From assembly GCF_051622035.1 (NCBI RefSeq), contig NC_135364.1, positions 19,495,001 through 19,559,000 of the forward strand: a DNA stretch of 64,000 nucleotides, given 5' to 3'. The notes under the pieces were generated by a model. That model saw only the letters and a program-made list of their open reading frames with translations. It made no database searches and was not told the origin of the DNA. This DNA is from Arctopsyche grandis. Its lineage: Eukaryota > Arthropoda > Insecta > Trichoptera > Hydropsychidae. Made by a program: the position numbers and the translations under genes. How positions within the stretch are numbered: the first letter of the stretch is position 1; each line of letters begins with the position of its first letter. Positions 11,501-26,500 of this stretch are shown piece by piece.

Positions 11501-14500
11501 GACACATTCATATGTTCAATAATGTATACGTAACGTATCCGAAACAGCGGCAACCAACATGATCTTTTCATAGTATACAGTAGTACAAAACACGAAACGT
11601 ATCAAGCAAAATCCAATTTTTTTTGGCCAATGTGGATATATTCACACATGACGTGACGTAATAGTGGCGAGTGCACCCGTACTAACGAAAATCTTGCCGT
11701 GTGATTTGAACATTTTCGGAAACGTCATATTGTGACAATATTGACACGACGATAGATGCAATATTGCTTGCGTCGCGCTCTATAATGTATATGAAAGTCG
11801 ATTTTGCCTTGCTCTCGTTCAAAATAAATATGATCGTGACGAAAACGGATGGTGTTGTATAGCATGAATAGTACTAGTCTTTTCCGTGTTGTACTGAGCA
11901 TCGACGTACACTGCTGGATAAATATTGATTTAAATATGAATAAGCAAGGCAGATGTATTTGGTACTATTTGAAATAATACAATTGTACGGCTAGGACCTA
12001 ATTGTTACTATCATATACATATATACCTATGTAATTTACTTCAAATCTAGCAACAGTGCATGTGGAAATAAAAATTAAGTTGAACAAGTTTGCGAACTTT
12101 GCACCAGATCACACTAACCGAAAAAGTTTTTGAAAAGTACTACTACCTATCTATTACTAATTTTCAATTATTTATCGACAACTAAAGAAATCTAAAATTA
12201 CGATAAATTCAAGTTCCCGCAATTATTCCATACAAATATACCAAATTTTCTTCTATATTTTAACATTTTTAAAACGATAATAATATAATTCAATTTCACT
12301 CAAAATCTTTCAATTGTAGTAAGAACACATTCACGTTAAAAACACAAGTGCGGCACGGGACACGTAAGTCGACCCAGCTGTGATAGGCGGATCATTTTTA
12401 ATTCATGAGATCTTATTATTTTGATAAGTTTCTCTTACATTTCTTCAAATATGGGAATCGCCGCTGTCGATCACTGTCAAACGTATGTCAATACGAGGAT
12501 AAACTATCGCCGAAAACATTCCAGAGGGTGAAGTTTGTGAAGGGACGCGACGATACAGATTTGGCCTACAAGCGTTTTGTTTGCAAGTGCAAAATTTGAA
12601 CTGTGTCTGTACCTTTAGTACGGGTTTGGTGCAAACGATCGAAAAGCGCCAGACAGATTGAACCACAGATTAACTGGATGGCTGCTTTAAACGCAATTCT
12701 CGACTTCACGAATCAAAAATTGCACATCAGATGACGAGTAACCTTACGATGTGCACAGATGCAATTATTAAAATGGTAATTATTAAAATTCAGTTGGATC
12801 TTTCTGGCGAGTTTTTAATAATTTAATAAGGAAAAATTCGGAACTAAAGTATCAGAAGCACAGAACTTATACAGGGTAGGTATGTCGGGACTTCGGGTAG
12901 ATTTCGCTTAGTGTAAGTGCGAGCAGTGCGCACGCATAAGGTACAAGTGTTGTTAATCTGTGGTTCAGTCTGTCTGGCGCTTTTCGATCGTTTGCACCGC
13001 ATCGCTTTAGTACATATATCAAGATGAACCCATTTGTGAAGAATACTAATAAGTTCATCTTTAAAATTCCAGATACTTTTCCAACTTTAATCTAGTCACT
13101 TTCCAGCCACCTCTTCCCAAACATTATAGTCAATATTATCTTTGTATTACAACATCTAAACATAGTCGAGACATGCGCTCAGGAACAGAGTCAATTACCC
13201 ATAAAATTTCACATTCGCGGATAATGGACGATCGTTAACGGCTAATAACCGACAAGGCAACGCTTCTCATACTGCACACACGTATAAAAATATATAAAAA
13301 AATATATTTGACATCAAAACAATAATGTCCGTTACGAAACGCAACAAAGACGACGGTCACTCGTCCGTGAAGTCGTACCCATCAAAACGAAGAGGGAGAG
13401 AAATTCATTATAAAAATTATCCACAGACCAAACACTTGACAATGCAATACGGTGAGACGAAGACGAGGTAGCTAGACCGGAAGTTGCGATTTTGCGATCG
13501 ACACAAATAGCCGATTGGTCTACAATGGTGTGACGTTGCGCACTAGAGAATTTCCTTACCAAGGCAACCGACACTACAAGATTGTCTCGGCTATTCATAG
13601 ATTCTAGTATTATATGAGAGTATATTCAAACCGAACATGTATGCCAATGGTTGTTCAAGTCTTCAATATTAAAACTGTTTTTTAAAAAAATTCAGCGCTT
13701 CTCAAATACATATATAAATTACCGAAATAAAGAAGCCAAGCTTTATGCCAGAATCACAACATCCAATTTTCTAGACTGATTCCGAAAATTCAGAGTTAAT
13801 ACTATTTTCATTTAGGGCAAATAATAGATATAGATATAATAGAAATAGATAGATGTATGAAATTAGGGTGGAGTGCATTTAGGCGAATGAACGCTATTTA
13901 AGTAAAAAAAAATGCCACTTTACCAGAAGACAAAGATCTTGGATCAATGTGTCATGCCAGTGTGGATGTGAAACTTAGATCAGTGTGGATCAGTGTGGAT
14001 GTGAAACTTGGATCAGATCTTGGATCAGTGTGGATGTGAAACTTGAACATTGAACAAGTCCAATTCACTCAAAGAAGCATGAAACACTGTATGCTCGGCA
14101 TAACGAGGATAGATAGGAAATGGAAGATGTACGTGGGTGAGAAGTACGACAAGGATAGTGGATAAAGTGGAGAGAGTGAAGAGATTGAAATGGCAATAGG
14201 CGGGCCACGTGGCTAGAAGTATAGACGAAAGCTGGACAAAAGAAGTTCTAGAATGGTACCTGAGAGAATGAAAAAGGGTAAAAGGAAGACCGCAAGCAAG
14301 ATGGGTAGACGAAATTAGGAAAATCTCTGAGATGAGATGGATGAGATTTGCGCAAAACAGAGACGAATGGAAGCGTGTTGGAAAGGTCTTCATCCAACAG
14401 TGGATGGTAAGTGGTGATGAAGATTGCAACTTAAGCCGTGACATCTTTCATTTTAGTACTGAATACTAGTCCATCAAATCTGATGGCATATGTACATATT

Positions 14501-17500
14501 TACAAACTCTATTCCATATTGCACAAAGGTGAGGCTCCCTCAAATCTCCTACTCAAAATTCATTTATGATGTGAATTGCATTTTTACAAATGGCGAAAAT
14601 TGCACTACAATGTATGTTAATATAATTCAATCAAATCTAGTATGTAGTATTAGTAAGGCAAAAATTAAAAATGTTCGTTACTAGGGAACTATTTGAGCAC
14701 CCAATCTTAAACTGAACCCTGTCGTAACCCTTGTTCTAAATTGAATTTGTCAAAGCATTATATTACCTCATCAGAATAGCCCATTATCCAATATAATACG
14801 CAAGTACCCAGGTACCTAACAGGACGATAAATTCGTACAACACAGAATTAAATTAAGCCACACACACACACCATAAATTGCGGTTTATAATATAATACAA
14901 TGTAAACACCCACGTTTTCAAGTTAACTGGTAATGTAACGCCATATGTGCGCCACTTTTACATTACATATGCAACTGGGATCGTTTTTTTTTTTGCACGG
15001 AGAGTGTCTCGAAAACGAAAGTGTTCTGACAAATTAACGAGCGATATAAAGAAAAATGAATAAAATACACTTTCTTTCCGTCTTATCGTATTCTGATAAA
15101 TGTACCGGAAAATTCTGATTTTCCATTTTGTTGATTAGTATGTATTAAGTACGGTTTTTTTATTACAACTACGACTATGCGTATTCGTTTTCGATTTAGA
15201 TAGTGAAACATTACATTCTAATAAATGTACTATATACGTATGTATCCATAAGTACGAACATGAAATAATTCTACATTAATAATAACATGACCATGTTTTT
15301 TAACGAAATTTCAATGAAATCAGTCAAGCGTATTTACAAAATATATAGCACTATTAAAAATGTTTCTAAAACTTACAAATATATACATACGTATAACGAA
15401 AGACGACTTGACAAAAAGTAAAACAAAAAAATCACGTTTTTATTTTTGTTTCAAATCAATTTACAAGGTATTACTTTAAAATTAAATTAAATGTGAGCGT
15501 TTAAGTCAAGGAGATTTAAAACTAAGAAGTATGCTAAAAACTTTCAGTAGTAAGAAAAAACAACTTTTTTTTAAGATTTCTTATATGTATATGAATGTTC
15601 ATACATATGTTATAGTGATTTCATAGTAACAGTGAAAGTATGCTTTCAGTGGCGTTTTAGGGAATTCATATTCCAAATACTTCACATTTACTTCTGATAC
15701 TTCTATTAATGTTGTGTCTTCTTCTTCTACCTCCAACATAAGTTTTTTTATCTTCTTGAAAGTAAACATGTTTAATTACATCAGAAGGCAAATTTGTTGA
15801 TAGTAGACAAATTTTCGCAGCTTTTCCAAATAAAACTTCATATAGAACTTATATGAAACTTCATGTAAAACTTTATTCCTGAATGGAATTAACTATTTTT
15901 CATAAATTGGACTGTCTTTTTTTCAATTGGTGCTGTTATGTTCCAGCATCCAAGTTGAAACCATGTTTTCAATGTCCTGATTTGTGTGATATGCTTTCAC
16001 CGACTGAGTTGACGAAAGTATACTTCTACTAGTAAAAGTATAATTTCCCTGGAGAATACATATTCACTGTAAAATACATTAAACCACAGTATGTTTAAAT
16101 TGAAATACACAGATGAACATCGATACAAGTAAATGAAGTAGGTTTGATTACATCATTATGAAAGCTAAAACCAATTTTCGATTACATAATATGCTTCATT
16201 TACAGATAAATTGAACAGAAGAGTTCGATAACTACAGGATGATAAGAAACATATATATGCATATATAAAACCATTAAAAAAGTAATAGGAAAAAAGAAAA
16301 CATGTCATATCAAGCATCGCAACGATGTATTCAATGACCAAATTTTATACCAAAAATAAAAAGCTTCTAAAAAATGGAAACATTGGCAACCACTGTCACA
16401 GACTATCGATCCAACTGAAGCATTGTATCGAGTCGTCCGTTCATAAACACCTTACAGCATTTAGATTTTAATAAGACTCGGCACAAGGGAAGCCCTCGTA
16501 TGAAATATGAAAAGATACGAATGGAAGAAACCCTGAAATGACATAAAGTTCAACAGAGTCACGACATAATCATCGAATCGGCGTCAAATCACCAAATTGA
16601 AGCAACATTGGGACCCATTATCGTAGCGCGACTACCGGTCCGTGAAAGGTCATATGGACTGGAGGGTGCGGAGGTGATGTCATCAGCAAACAATAGACGG
16701 AAAACTGTTTTTCCACTCGTTTTCTCAGAATACATATCCGAATATATGTATGTATGTACATACATACACTAAGGAGCTACAATAAGCGCTCAATCGAATC
16801 GTAGCTAAAAGGTCCGGGTTCAACACTGATGTCGTTTCAAGCAAAACTAAAATAGATTCGACAAAAGAAAACTATAAGAATCCAAGAAAACAAATTGTAC
16901 AATAGATTCGCGAATGCATATAAAAATACACGTAGTTGCATGTCGACTGTATACAGACATTCTTCAATGGCAAATAGTTTTTTATTGTCTTCGTTTTATT
17001 GTAGACAAACTATGTATAAATGTTACAGTTGAATTGTAAATTGTAAAGTCGAATTTGCAAATTCCATTCCAACTGGTCAAAATATGTACATATATTACAA
17101 CAGAAAATACAGTTCAACTATAAGTTGTTACCAGGTAAGATGGAGAAGTTAGGTTTTCGTGAAAACGTTACTCGACTAGTAAATTGAGGAAAGTCACATT
17201 TTTTTTGTTTTGAACACATCCTTAGAGCTATCGATGAAATATCGTCGCATGGGAGTTGGCATATTAAGTTATTAAATAAAAAAATAAATAAAAGTAATGT
17301 GTCGGTCCTGTGTTCGATCCGCACGCGGTCGAATTTTTTTCAAATACCTTTTGAATATAATTAATTTATATTTAACTGTTTAATATGAAAAAATGGTAAA
17401 AACTACCTACCTATCTACATATAAACAATATAAAACACCAATAGAAAAATGAATGAATTAATTAATTAATTAAATAAATTTACAATAAATGGCGGTAAAT

Positions 17501-20500
17501 TTTCAGAGACTTATTAGCTTATAGGAAACATTGGTAGCAAACAGTATATTTAGAAGTTTTTTCGTTTGTTATTATATTCGTACGTTTTGTTGGCATTAGC
17601 TGTGACGTACATGTGTGTCGAATCGACTATTAGGGCGAAAACACACAACGGTGAACGGCACATCGTGTGCATAGCTCCTCGCTGTGGAGCCATGCACTCC
17701 TTCATTTCTTCAAATATGGGATACACCGTTATCGATCACTGTCAAAAAATGATAAATACAAGCATACAATTTTACCGAAAAAGGTCCAGAGGGTCATTTT
17801 GTAGCGGGGCGTTCCATGAATGCCCGGCACGGCACTGCATGGCACGGCTCATTATTTTTTTCACATGTTTAAAAGTATCTTAAAAAACCCACGTGTCACA
17901 TTCACCGCTGTGTGTTTTCGCCCTTATGGTATGGCGAGCGTTATCGCAGACAGACACACAGAATAGCGATATTATATATACATGATATCTAGCAAATATA
18001 AACGAGTATCTCGAAAATTTTATCCAGTATCTCGAAAAGCGCTCACTTGAAAGCGCCGAGTGTGTACGGGGGTTTAAACCACTAGTTCTAGGTAACTAAT
18101 GATATTTGCGAATATTGGATATTCGTAAATATCATTAGTTACCTATATTGGATTTTGTTTGAACTATGAACATGTAATTAAAAAAAATACAAGTACAAAC
18201 AAACCTTCTGTGCTGGTCGGCGAGTTCGGCGGCTGCTGGCTGCAGTGGGTCATCGTGTGCAGCGAGTGCTTCGTACCGCTGCAGCAATAGTTGCAGCACT
18301 CGCGATGGCTCACAGAAGCTGCGATAAGTCGCCAAAAACACGTTGATATATGTCGATTCGAGCTCTCCATCGTCGGTAGCCAAAGCCTCCACCAGACGCT
18401 CTACAGTACCCGCTTTCACGAATCGCACACGCACTGTCTCCCATTCCAAGTGGGAGATTTCATCTTCGGAATCCTGCAAATGCACATCAATATTAAATGA
18501 AAATATTAAAAAAAAACTCAACTCTGAAGGATGAAAAGTACGGTCCTGAATGACTCGGTAACATGGAAGTGTGTAATATTATGCTTGGGTGGAAATCGAT
18601 CGATGAAATGGAATTTTGATTGAATTTATATCCAAACCATTTCCGAAGGTTTTGTTGACACAACACCAATACAAGTATGTCTGTAAATGGATAGTTAACC
18701 ATTGTCGACGATCGATCGATACAGATGCCAAGCCCATCTAATTTAGATAAGGAAAGTTGATATGAAAAAACGCAATATAAAAATATACATTTATTTCCCA
18801 TTAGTAAATGATTTAGACGTAACATTAAATAAATAATGTAATTTTTTTATAATTTTACTTTTAAAGGTTCATTTAAACTAGTATACCGAAAACCAGCAAC
18901 TGCACGTAAGCAACAGTACGAAAAATAATCTTAAGTACATTCTATATGAACACATCTATTTATTTATTTTTTACAAAGAAACCCCAATGCGCCTTCCTGG
19001 CCAATTACAAACAATGCAGCATTTTTATTACATAAGTCGCTGAATTACGAGACACTGAAAACTCGCAAAATTAACGAGACATCTATGAATTGTACATTAA
19101 TCATACTCAAATAGTGACATAGTAGGTTGGAAGGTTTTTAGCTAATTTAATCGGGAAACGTTTCGACAATGAAATCAGAAAAATTGGCAAACTCTAATAG
19201 GAAACGATCGACCTGGAGCACAAATATCCAAGTCTGACCAGCAGCACTACAGATATACTCTTTTCAATTGAGGTCAGCTCATGGGATCGAACCCGACGCG
19301 TCTCGGTGTTAGGCAGAAGCCTGACGAGCGAGCTATGCTGCTGGCTAATCTAACCTTACAAAGCTGCTCGTGAGATTGTTGATAATCTAGGTAGGTATGT
19401 TGGTAAGATAGAAACATACTCTTTCGTATATAATACAATTTTAATCTACGATTATTTCGTTACTAAATTGAATATTTCAAATATTTATAACAAAAATAAA
19501 CTATCTTTGACGCATTTCACAATTTGATCGAAAAATATATGCATATATATTTAAGAATATAATGTAATTTATTTAAATAAATAAATAAATTACATTATAT
19601 TCTTAAAATTGTCATTCACGTAGATCTGTTTGCAGACAGATCCCTAGAAATTTTTCTGTCGTAGCGATTTCTCAAAGACCAGCAACTTATTTGCAACACT
19701 TCACATATTCACATCACAAAACAATACAATATGTAGATGCTATTGATGTTCATCAAAATATTAATCATAGGGTCACATCAACCGACAAGATCTTAGATCC
19801 ACTACTTCAAGATCTTGAACTCTCACGAGACTCCAATAAAGATGCATCATGTATTATATGATATAACCGCTAAAAGTTCTAAATACCTATAAATTATAAA
19901 AATATAAGGAATAATTTTAACAAAATGCAATACTTACACTGGATGCACTCTTGGTGGGACGATGGTATCGCACTTTCTTGAGATAAACTGTGTAGATGGC
20001 TCCATTGGTGCGTTCCTCGCCCCACAGCCGCCACGTAGGCTGCTGGAACAATGTGCAAATGTATCTCATTAGAGACGAACTAAAAACAGCACAATAGGGT
20101 AACAAGCCCAAAAATAAACTCACGCTAACGAACACCACCATGTATGTAATATAATCGAATTAGCCGAAAAGCGGTGACATTTAGACGAGTCACCCGCAGG
20201 TCAATGCCAAATGTCAAAGACTAATTACAATTACTTCTAACGAGATATTGCGAGTGACGTGCCAAGACACACCGCAAAGTGACGCACTAGGATTCGAGTA
20301 TTCAAAAAACGACGATTATAGTACGAAAACTGTTATTTATAGTGTGTACATAAATAATATTGCGGTGAATCACGTTGATTATTAATTTAGTCTTGTGGAC
20401 TTTACTCCATTGTCTGTTTAGTCCCAGATGTTTCGAGTCAATAGTATAAGGGTTGCTATATTTATACGTGTGTACAAGAAAGTACACGCTATGAAAATTC

Positions 20501-23500
20501 CTTTGCAGACAAAAGTACTAGTCGTTTTATGAAATGCCAAAGAAAATGCCAAGAACACAATTTATCGCTTGAGAAAAGTCAGTGCTGTTGGTTTTTGAAA
20601 AAAATAACATTTGAAAAATTCTCTTGGAAACGTAAAAAAAGTATGTATTTGTGTATTTCGCTAAAATTTAAAAAATATATAAAATGATAAAATTTTCCGA
20701 TGTACTTATGTACATGTAATGTATTAGAAATGTTGTATAACCACATAAAAGCATTTTAAAGAATCAATTTCGTCATCACTTTTCGTGCGAAATTCCCCGA
20801 TGACGGGATAATACATTAAAGAAAATCATTACATCAATGACTCTCTTCTGAAAAATCTCTTCTTAAACACACTTTGACTTTCCATTACTGCACATTTATT
20901 ATCTTTCATTTCAATCTATTAACCGCAAAATCTCGATTAACCCTTTGAATGCTGATCAACGCCGATCAGCGTTTTGCCGACAAGTCCAATGGGCCTAAAA
21001 ACGCTAATAGGCCTTGTATTTTGAGCATGTACAAAGTAAATAAGAATACCACTCACTAAGCCATTCCAGGTAGCATTGAAAAAAAATCATCGAACATGGT
21101 TCTCAATCCGTGTCATTCATTTGTCAACGTTTATAAAGACTCGTTTGCACCGGAATTTCTGAATTTATAACAATAGCAGAATTACGAGATGGAAATCCGT
21201 AACTGCCGAGTATTTTAGATTGTGGCTTGGCATTTAGATTGTGAGCATTACATTTTAACAAAAATGAAGAAGATGGAACTGGTTTTAGAAAAAAAATACA
21301 TTCACCAATAGACTTCTTTTGTTTATTTTATATTATTGATTTAAGTTTAAGATATATTAGAGTCTAAACACACCTTTACCAAACTTGAAATCCGGTAGTT
21401 ATATAAGGTAGTGATCTAGGAATTGTTTGAATTAGCTACAATTTTTATACCGGCTTTCTATTGAATTTCTAAATAATTCTAGTTGGAAATGTTGGCGAAA
21501 TTTTCACGTGGCCGACTTTCAACAGAAAAGACGTCAGCACTCGAAGGGTAAAGCAAATATGCAAAGCCTTATTCCAATACGTGAACATTCAAACTTTGAC
21601 CAAGTTGGAAAAAAAAGTTGATTTGTCCAACCTTGCCGACATAAAAATAATTGTGTGTAACAGTGAAATACGTGTAAATACATATATGCACCCGAAATTT
21701 TGACCGACAGTGTACGAATTTCATCTAAAAACGGTTTAAAAAATTACTAAAAATAGGTATTGAAACATATGTTCAGTCATGCAAAACTGAAAATACATTA
21801 CATGGAAATATCCCTAGTACGATAAGTGCAATGGGGGACGTTGAACAAATGCTGACTCATCTCACCCCATAGGAAAATCCATATTTGACTCTGCACAACT
21901 ACATGCAGTAGGTGAATTTGAAGCGAAAGTTCGTCGACCGTCGTTTTCTAAAATGTAAAATTCAACAAAACGTCGAGATAAAGAAACGCTTAATGCTTTG
22001 GGCATGTATCGATAGTCGGAGTCATCGATTACACAAATAGAAAGATCGGTAACGGCTGTGGCAAACACAAAAGAATTTCGCGCGAATCGTAATAACATAC
22101 AAGTTTCAAAGTTTATATTAAATTATAAACAATTGTATATGTGAAGAAAATCACCATGCCTATTACATTAATATATGTATACGTTAAAATGTATAAATAA
22201 ATAAAAGAATGATAATGTAAATCTCAGCGGAACGGTTCTATGTGAACATTTTCGCATAAAAATTAATATGTACAACATCAACAATGAAAAATAATTACGG
22301 AAACATATTTTCAATTTAAATTTAAAATTTTAGAACAATGATCAAAAAACGACTCTTTTGATTAATATTATACTAGTCTACATACATACATACATAGATC
22401 TGATAATATCCTTGAAGCATTTATTTTAAATAAAATAACATTTATACTTATTGAATATCATATATATAATATCAAAAGGCGGAGATACAGACATATTTAT
22501 AAAATAATCTTGACTGATCTCGGGTCATTCAATATATTAAGGTTTGTAACAAAAATTGCAACGTACTATTTAGATAAAATCAATTAATAGCCGCAGAAGA
22601 ACCAGAAACTAATAGAAAAAAGCATAGACCGAACGATTAGAACACACAAATAGATACTTCAAAAAAGAACATGCTGAATATATCAAAGGAAAGGTGTCGA
22701 AAATATAGAACCCATCAATCTTAAAGGCCAGAAACGACTCACTGACCTGAGAAAACTATGGAATTTAAACACTCATACTAAACAACGAAATATATAATAC
22801 ATATATCGATCGCCCTACTTAAATATACAAGTAAAAAAAGTGATACTTGAGTAAAAAATCACGAAGAAAGCTTCGCTAACGACGATTCTGCACACGAGGA
22901 AAATGGAAATTTTTCCCACATGTTGATTTTCCTTCCATTCACTCAAACGAAATGGAAAACAATTTCACCTTATTCAGAAGTATATAAACAAACAAAAAAT
23001 TCTAGTACCATATTTCGAAACCAAACACTCAGATACGTTCAAAAGCTCAATTAGCACAACATCGATAAAACAAATTCGTGTTTGAGATTATTTTACATAA
23101 ATAAGGTAACGGTGCCAGTCTCCGTCAGAAACTATTCTTAATTTAGAAAATTCTCTATCAATCTGTCTACGGAACCATCTGAAGAAAATATGGTATTGAT
23201 ATTATACGATTTTTTTCTTATGTAACTCAATTTAAAGTATTTTATTATGATTTATTTAACTGTCACCAAAGGTCAATGTGGTAATCAAGTTGTGTGGGTC
23301 GCCATTACCTACATAACTGTTACAATATAAACAATGAACTAATTAAATATCCAAATAGTTCAGATTTTTGATGCTTTGAGTGCCAATTAATCCGGTCTCC
23401 GTGACGGGCCGGAATGTGAAATTACCGAAAACGCAAATATCGGAAGGCAAAGATCGAAAATCGAAAGATCTTAAGTCGGAAGATCAAAAAAAAAGGGTGC

Positions 23501-26500
23501 ATGGTAAACGGTACATACTCACTTAATTTTCGCGAGCAGGATACAACAGGAACAAGAGGAACAGGCTTTTCCTCCCGTATTAATGTACGCGCGCAGAATA
23601 CGGGAAGAAAAGCCTGTTCCTCTTGTTTCCGTTGTATCCTACTCGCGAAAATTAAGTGAGTATGTACCGTTTACCATGCACCCTTTTTTTTATCTTCCGA
23701 CTTAAGATCTTTCGATTTTCGATCTTTGCCTTCCGATATTTGCGTTTTCGGTAATTTCACATTCCGGCCCGTGAGGTAGACCCCAATTAATCCTACTACC
23801 GAATGCTTATCGTGATTTATTTATTTTAGAAAAGAAGCCCAGGAGTTACGGCTTTGATATACATATGTATGATGTTTTTAAATGTTGAAAACAAATAACT
23901 TTTATTCGCATTTTAATGAAAATGTGACTGAGTCACTGATGGAGATACGTACAATTGCCTTACATGAGTATGGTATTAAAACGTTTAAAATCCGATTGTT
24001 AAAACTTTGTTGACACACGAACATCTGCAAGTTGACACGAACGTCGCAAGACTCAGATGTGGGTTAATTGGTTTCGGTGAATGTATAAAATTATTGCCGA
24101 ACGAAGGTTGTGCTGAAACGCACCTTAATTATAGAAAAATTAAATGGCGGTGGGGCGGACCACGGTAACGTACCGGGAATTTTGTTTTTAGGGGGGACGA
24201 GACAGGGGCGTCATTAAAATTTATAAAGTCTCGGCAGCTGGCGTATGCCCGAGTTAAAAATAAATCGTCACCCCTCGAACCGGTCAGGTGGGGTGGGAGT
24301 GGGAAGTGGTGGCAACCCTGTCAGCGCCAGACGTGACATGCACCCCTCTCCACCCACTAATTTTCCCCCCATCCCCCAAGCATCGATCGAAACATGGCCA
24401 GGGTGACTGAACCAGTGGCTGTGATTCCAACATACCCAAAAACTACTACACACTAATTAAGACCCATATATGCAAATGGTATTTAGTTTGCTTCTGGCAG
24501 CAGTTGTTCCCATAAATTTGCCTTTATAGGCATGATTCTGATGGCAATTGATTTAAAAAGATTTGAATTTCTATGTAATAAAGCAATACTAGAGATACAC
24601 TTGTAGTTCAAAGATTTGGAAAATTATATTCGCTGAAATAATGAATAGATGGGAAGTACGCATCAAATTAAAAATAAAAATCAGTAAACTATGAATTCAA
24701 CTATTTGTTTTAAAATTTTAATTGAAATATCAAAGCATTCGCTCGTGAGCTACATTTTGTAAACATTGCAATAAGTAGCGGGTAGTGGAAGCAAGCACAT
24801 AAGCAATGGTCACAACTTATGTACTGCTGAAGATTGGGTTTAGGGCGGAGAATGGTACCACACCTTACAAATACATACATATGTATGTATGTATATATGT
24901 ACATATATTGAAAGATAAATGATTGCTTTTTAACCTTTTTCTGTTGTTTCCTGTCTCCAATAAGAGGCGATCGTATTGCTCGTTTAAATACTAAATTTGA
25001 AACTGGAGCAATTTTCGCGAATCTACTAGAAATTTTTGAACAAAAATACACTTTCATTTTGCAACACCAATTAAGCGAATTTAAAACTGAACGATCCGTA
25101 CCATCTCGATGACAAGAAAGGACTGATTAATACAACAGGATAAAACGGGACATGGAAAACAATAGGAAAGATAGCGTTATATACATAATTAAAAATACCC
25201 AAAGGCGCATAAAGTTTGGCGAAATAACATGCAACTGCAACCGCAATATAAAAAACATTAATTACGAACTTGTGGTTTTGGAATTTGAACAAACAACATG
25301 CGTAATTTACTCTTATTGCTCACAAAACTGGCCTTTGATAATATGAAAATACGTCATTAAGAACTCAAAGTTGAATAATAAGTATGAATTACTAAGCGTA
25401 TCATTCACGTACATACATATGTACAGTGCCGGTCATTGACTATTTTTTTGCGTATTATCTAAATAGCAAACTAAATGGATCTTGTATTATAAAAATATCC
25501 TAAGAAATGTATTTTATAACATCCACCTCAAAAAATAAAGTATAAAAATAAAAAGATTCAATGTGAAAACACAACGTGCGTCAGAAAAACAAGAGAATAA
25601 AAAATAAAAATAACGACCAAAAAATACATTACATGACAAAAAATATGAAACGAAACATGTATAACCAGTGTCGTGCCCGTTGATATTTCAACGGGTGGGT
25701 TTGGAGAAGAATTGGTAAATAAACCAGAAGCTATTGTCACTAACGCTATATGCATACACAGCCCTTGCAGTCAAATCGCATCATCCCCTCACTTCATCCT
25801 CCACGCTGCCCCCTCATTCCATCCCCGCACGCTCGCCCAGCCGTCCACGTACAAACAAGCATAAGCTTCGTGTATTTCGATGGCTTATTGCCCAGATATT
25901 GTATGTCTATTTTTGAATTCGCATCGAATTTTAAGTTTGTAGATGCTGGAATAATTCAGGTTTTTCTTTCAAGGTAATTTATGTGGTATACAAAAACACA
26001 CATCGATGATGTGTTTTTGTCAGTGGTCACGGCGCGATCTCCTGCAGTTTTATGAACTACTGATAATTGTAAATGTCTTTGAAAAAAAACATATATACAT
26101 ACATCCCTTCCATACTTATATATGTACCAAGTTGATGGTTTCGTCGCCTGTTGCCAAGGGCATCAAGCTCCTAAGTCGGATTTCTATTAGTTTGGGATTA
26201 TAGCATGTTATATTATTATATTTATGTTAATTTTGTTTTTGATTGTTTTATTTTATTTTTATGTTATTGCATACTTTTTTTCTTTTTTGTTTAGCCAGTG
26301 ACGACTTGGAACTACTCCGCAATGTCACTATGGCAAAATTGTAATTAATAAATATATATGCATATATACATTATAACTATCACTATTTTTGACGAAACAC
26401 TAACCGACCAAAAATATGAAATCGAACAATTCAATTGCAAAAAATAATTCAAAATAAAACGGCAGATTGCTGTATATGCCAAAGAACGTCTAGAGAATTT

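Larger units (their letters stand above)
7547..18204 (-). other. Rgl 10.7-kb intron, transposon-rich
   Basis: Besides the elements listed separately, it holds a stretch near 10005-10110 that recurs around 36200-36270. It also holds GGTTTGGTACA-type short tandem repeats near 10350-10410, a CpG-richer stretch at about 13200-13600 that could be a promoter or enhancer, and simple ATACATATGTATGTA-type runs. From about 14431 to 17115 I see only AT-rich sequence with no convincing exon. Confidence 0.6.

Noticed and set aside
13925-14045. CRISPR-like repeats
   Set aside because: Units are contiguous and irregular with no unique spacers; the genome is eukaryotic.
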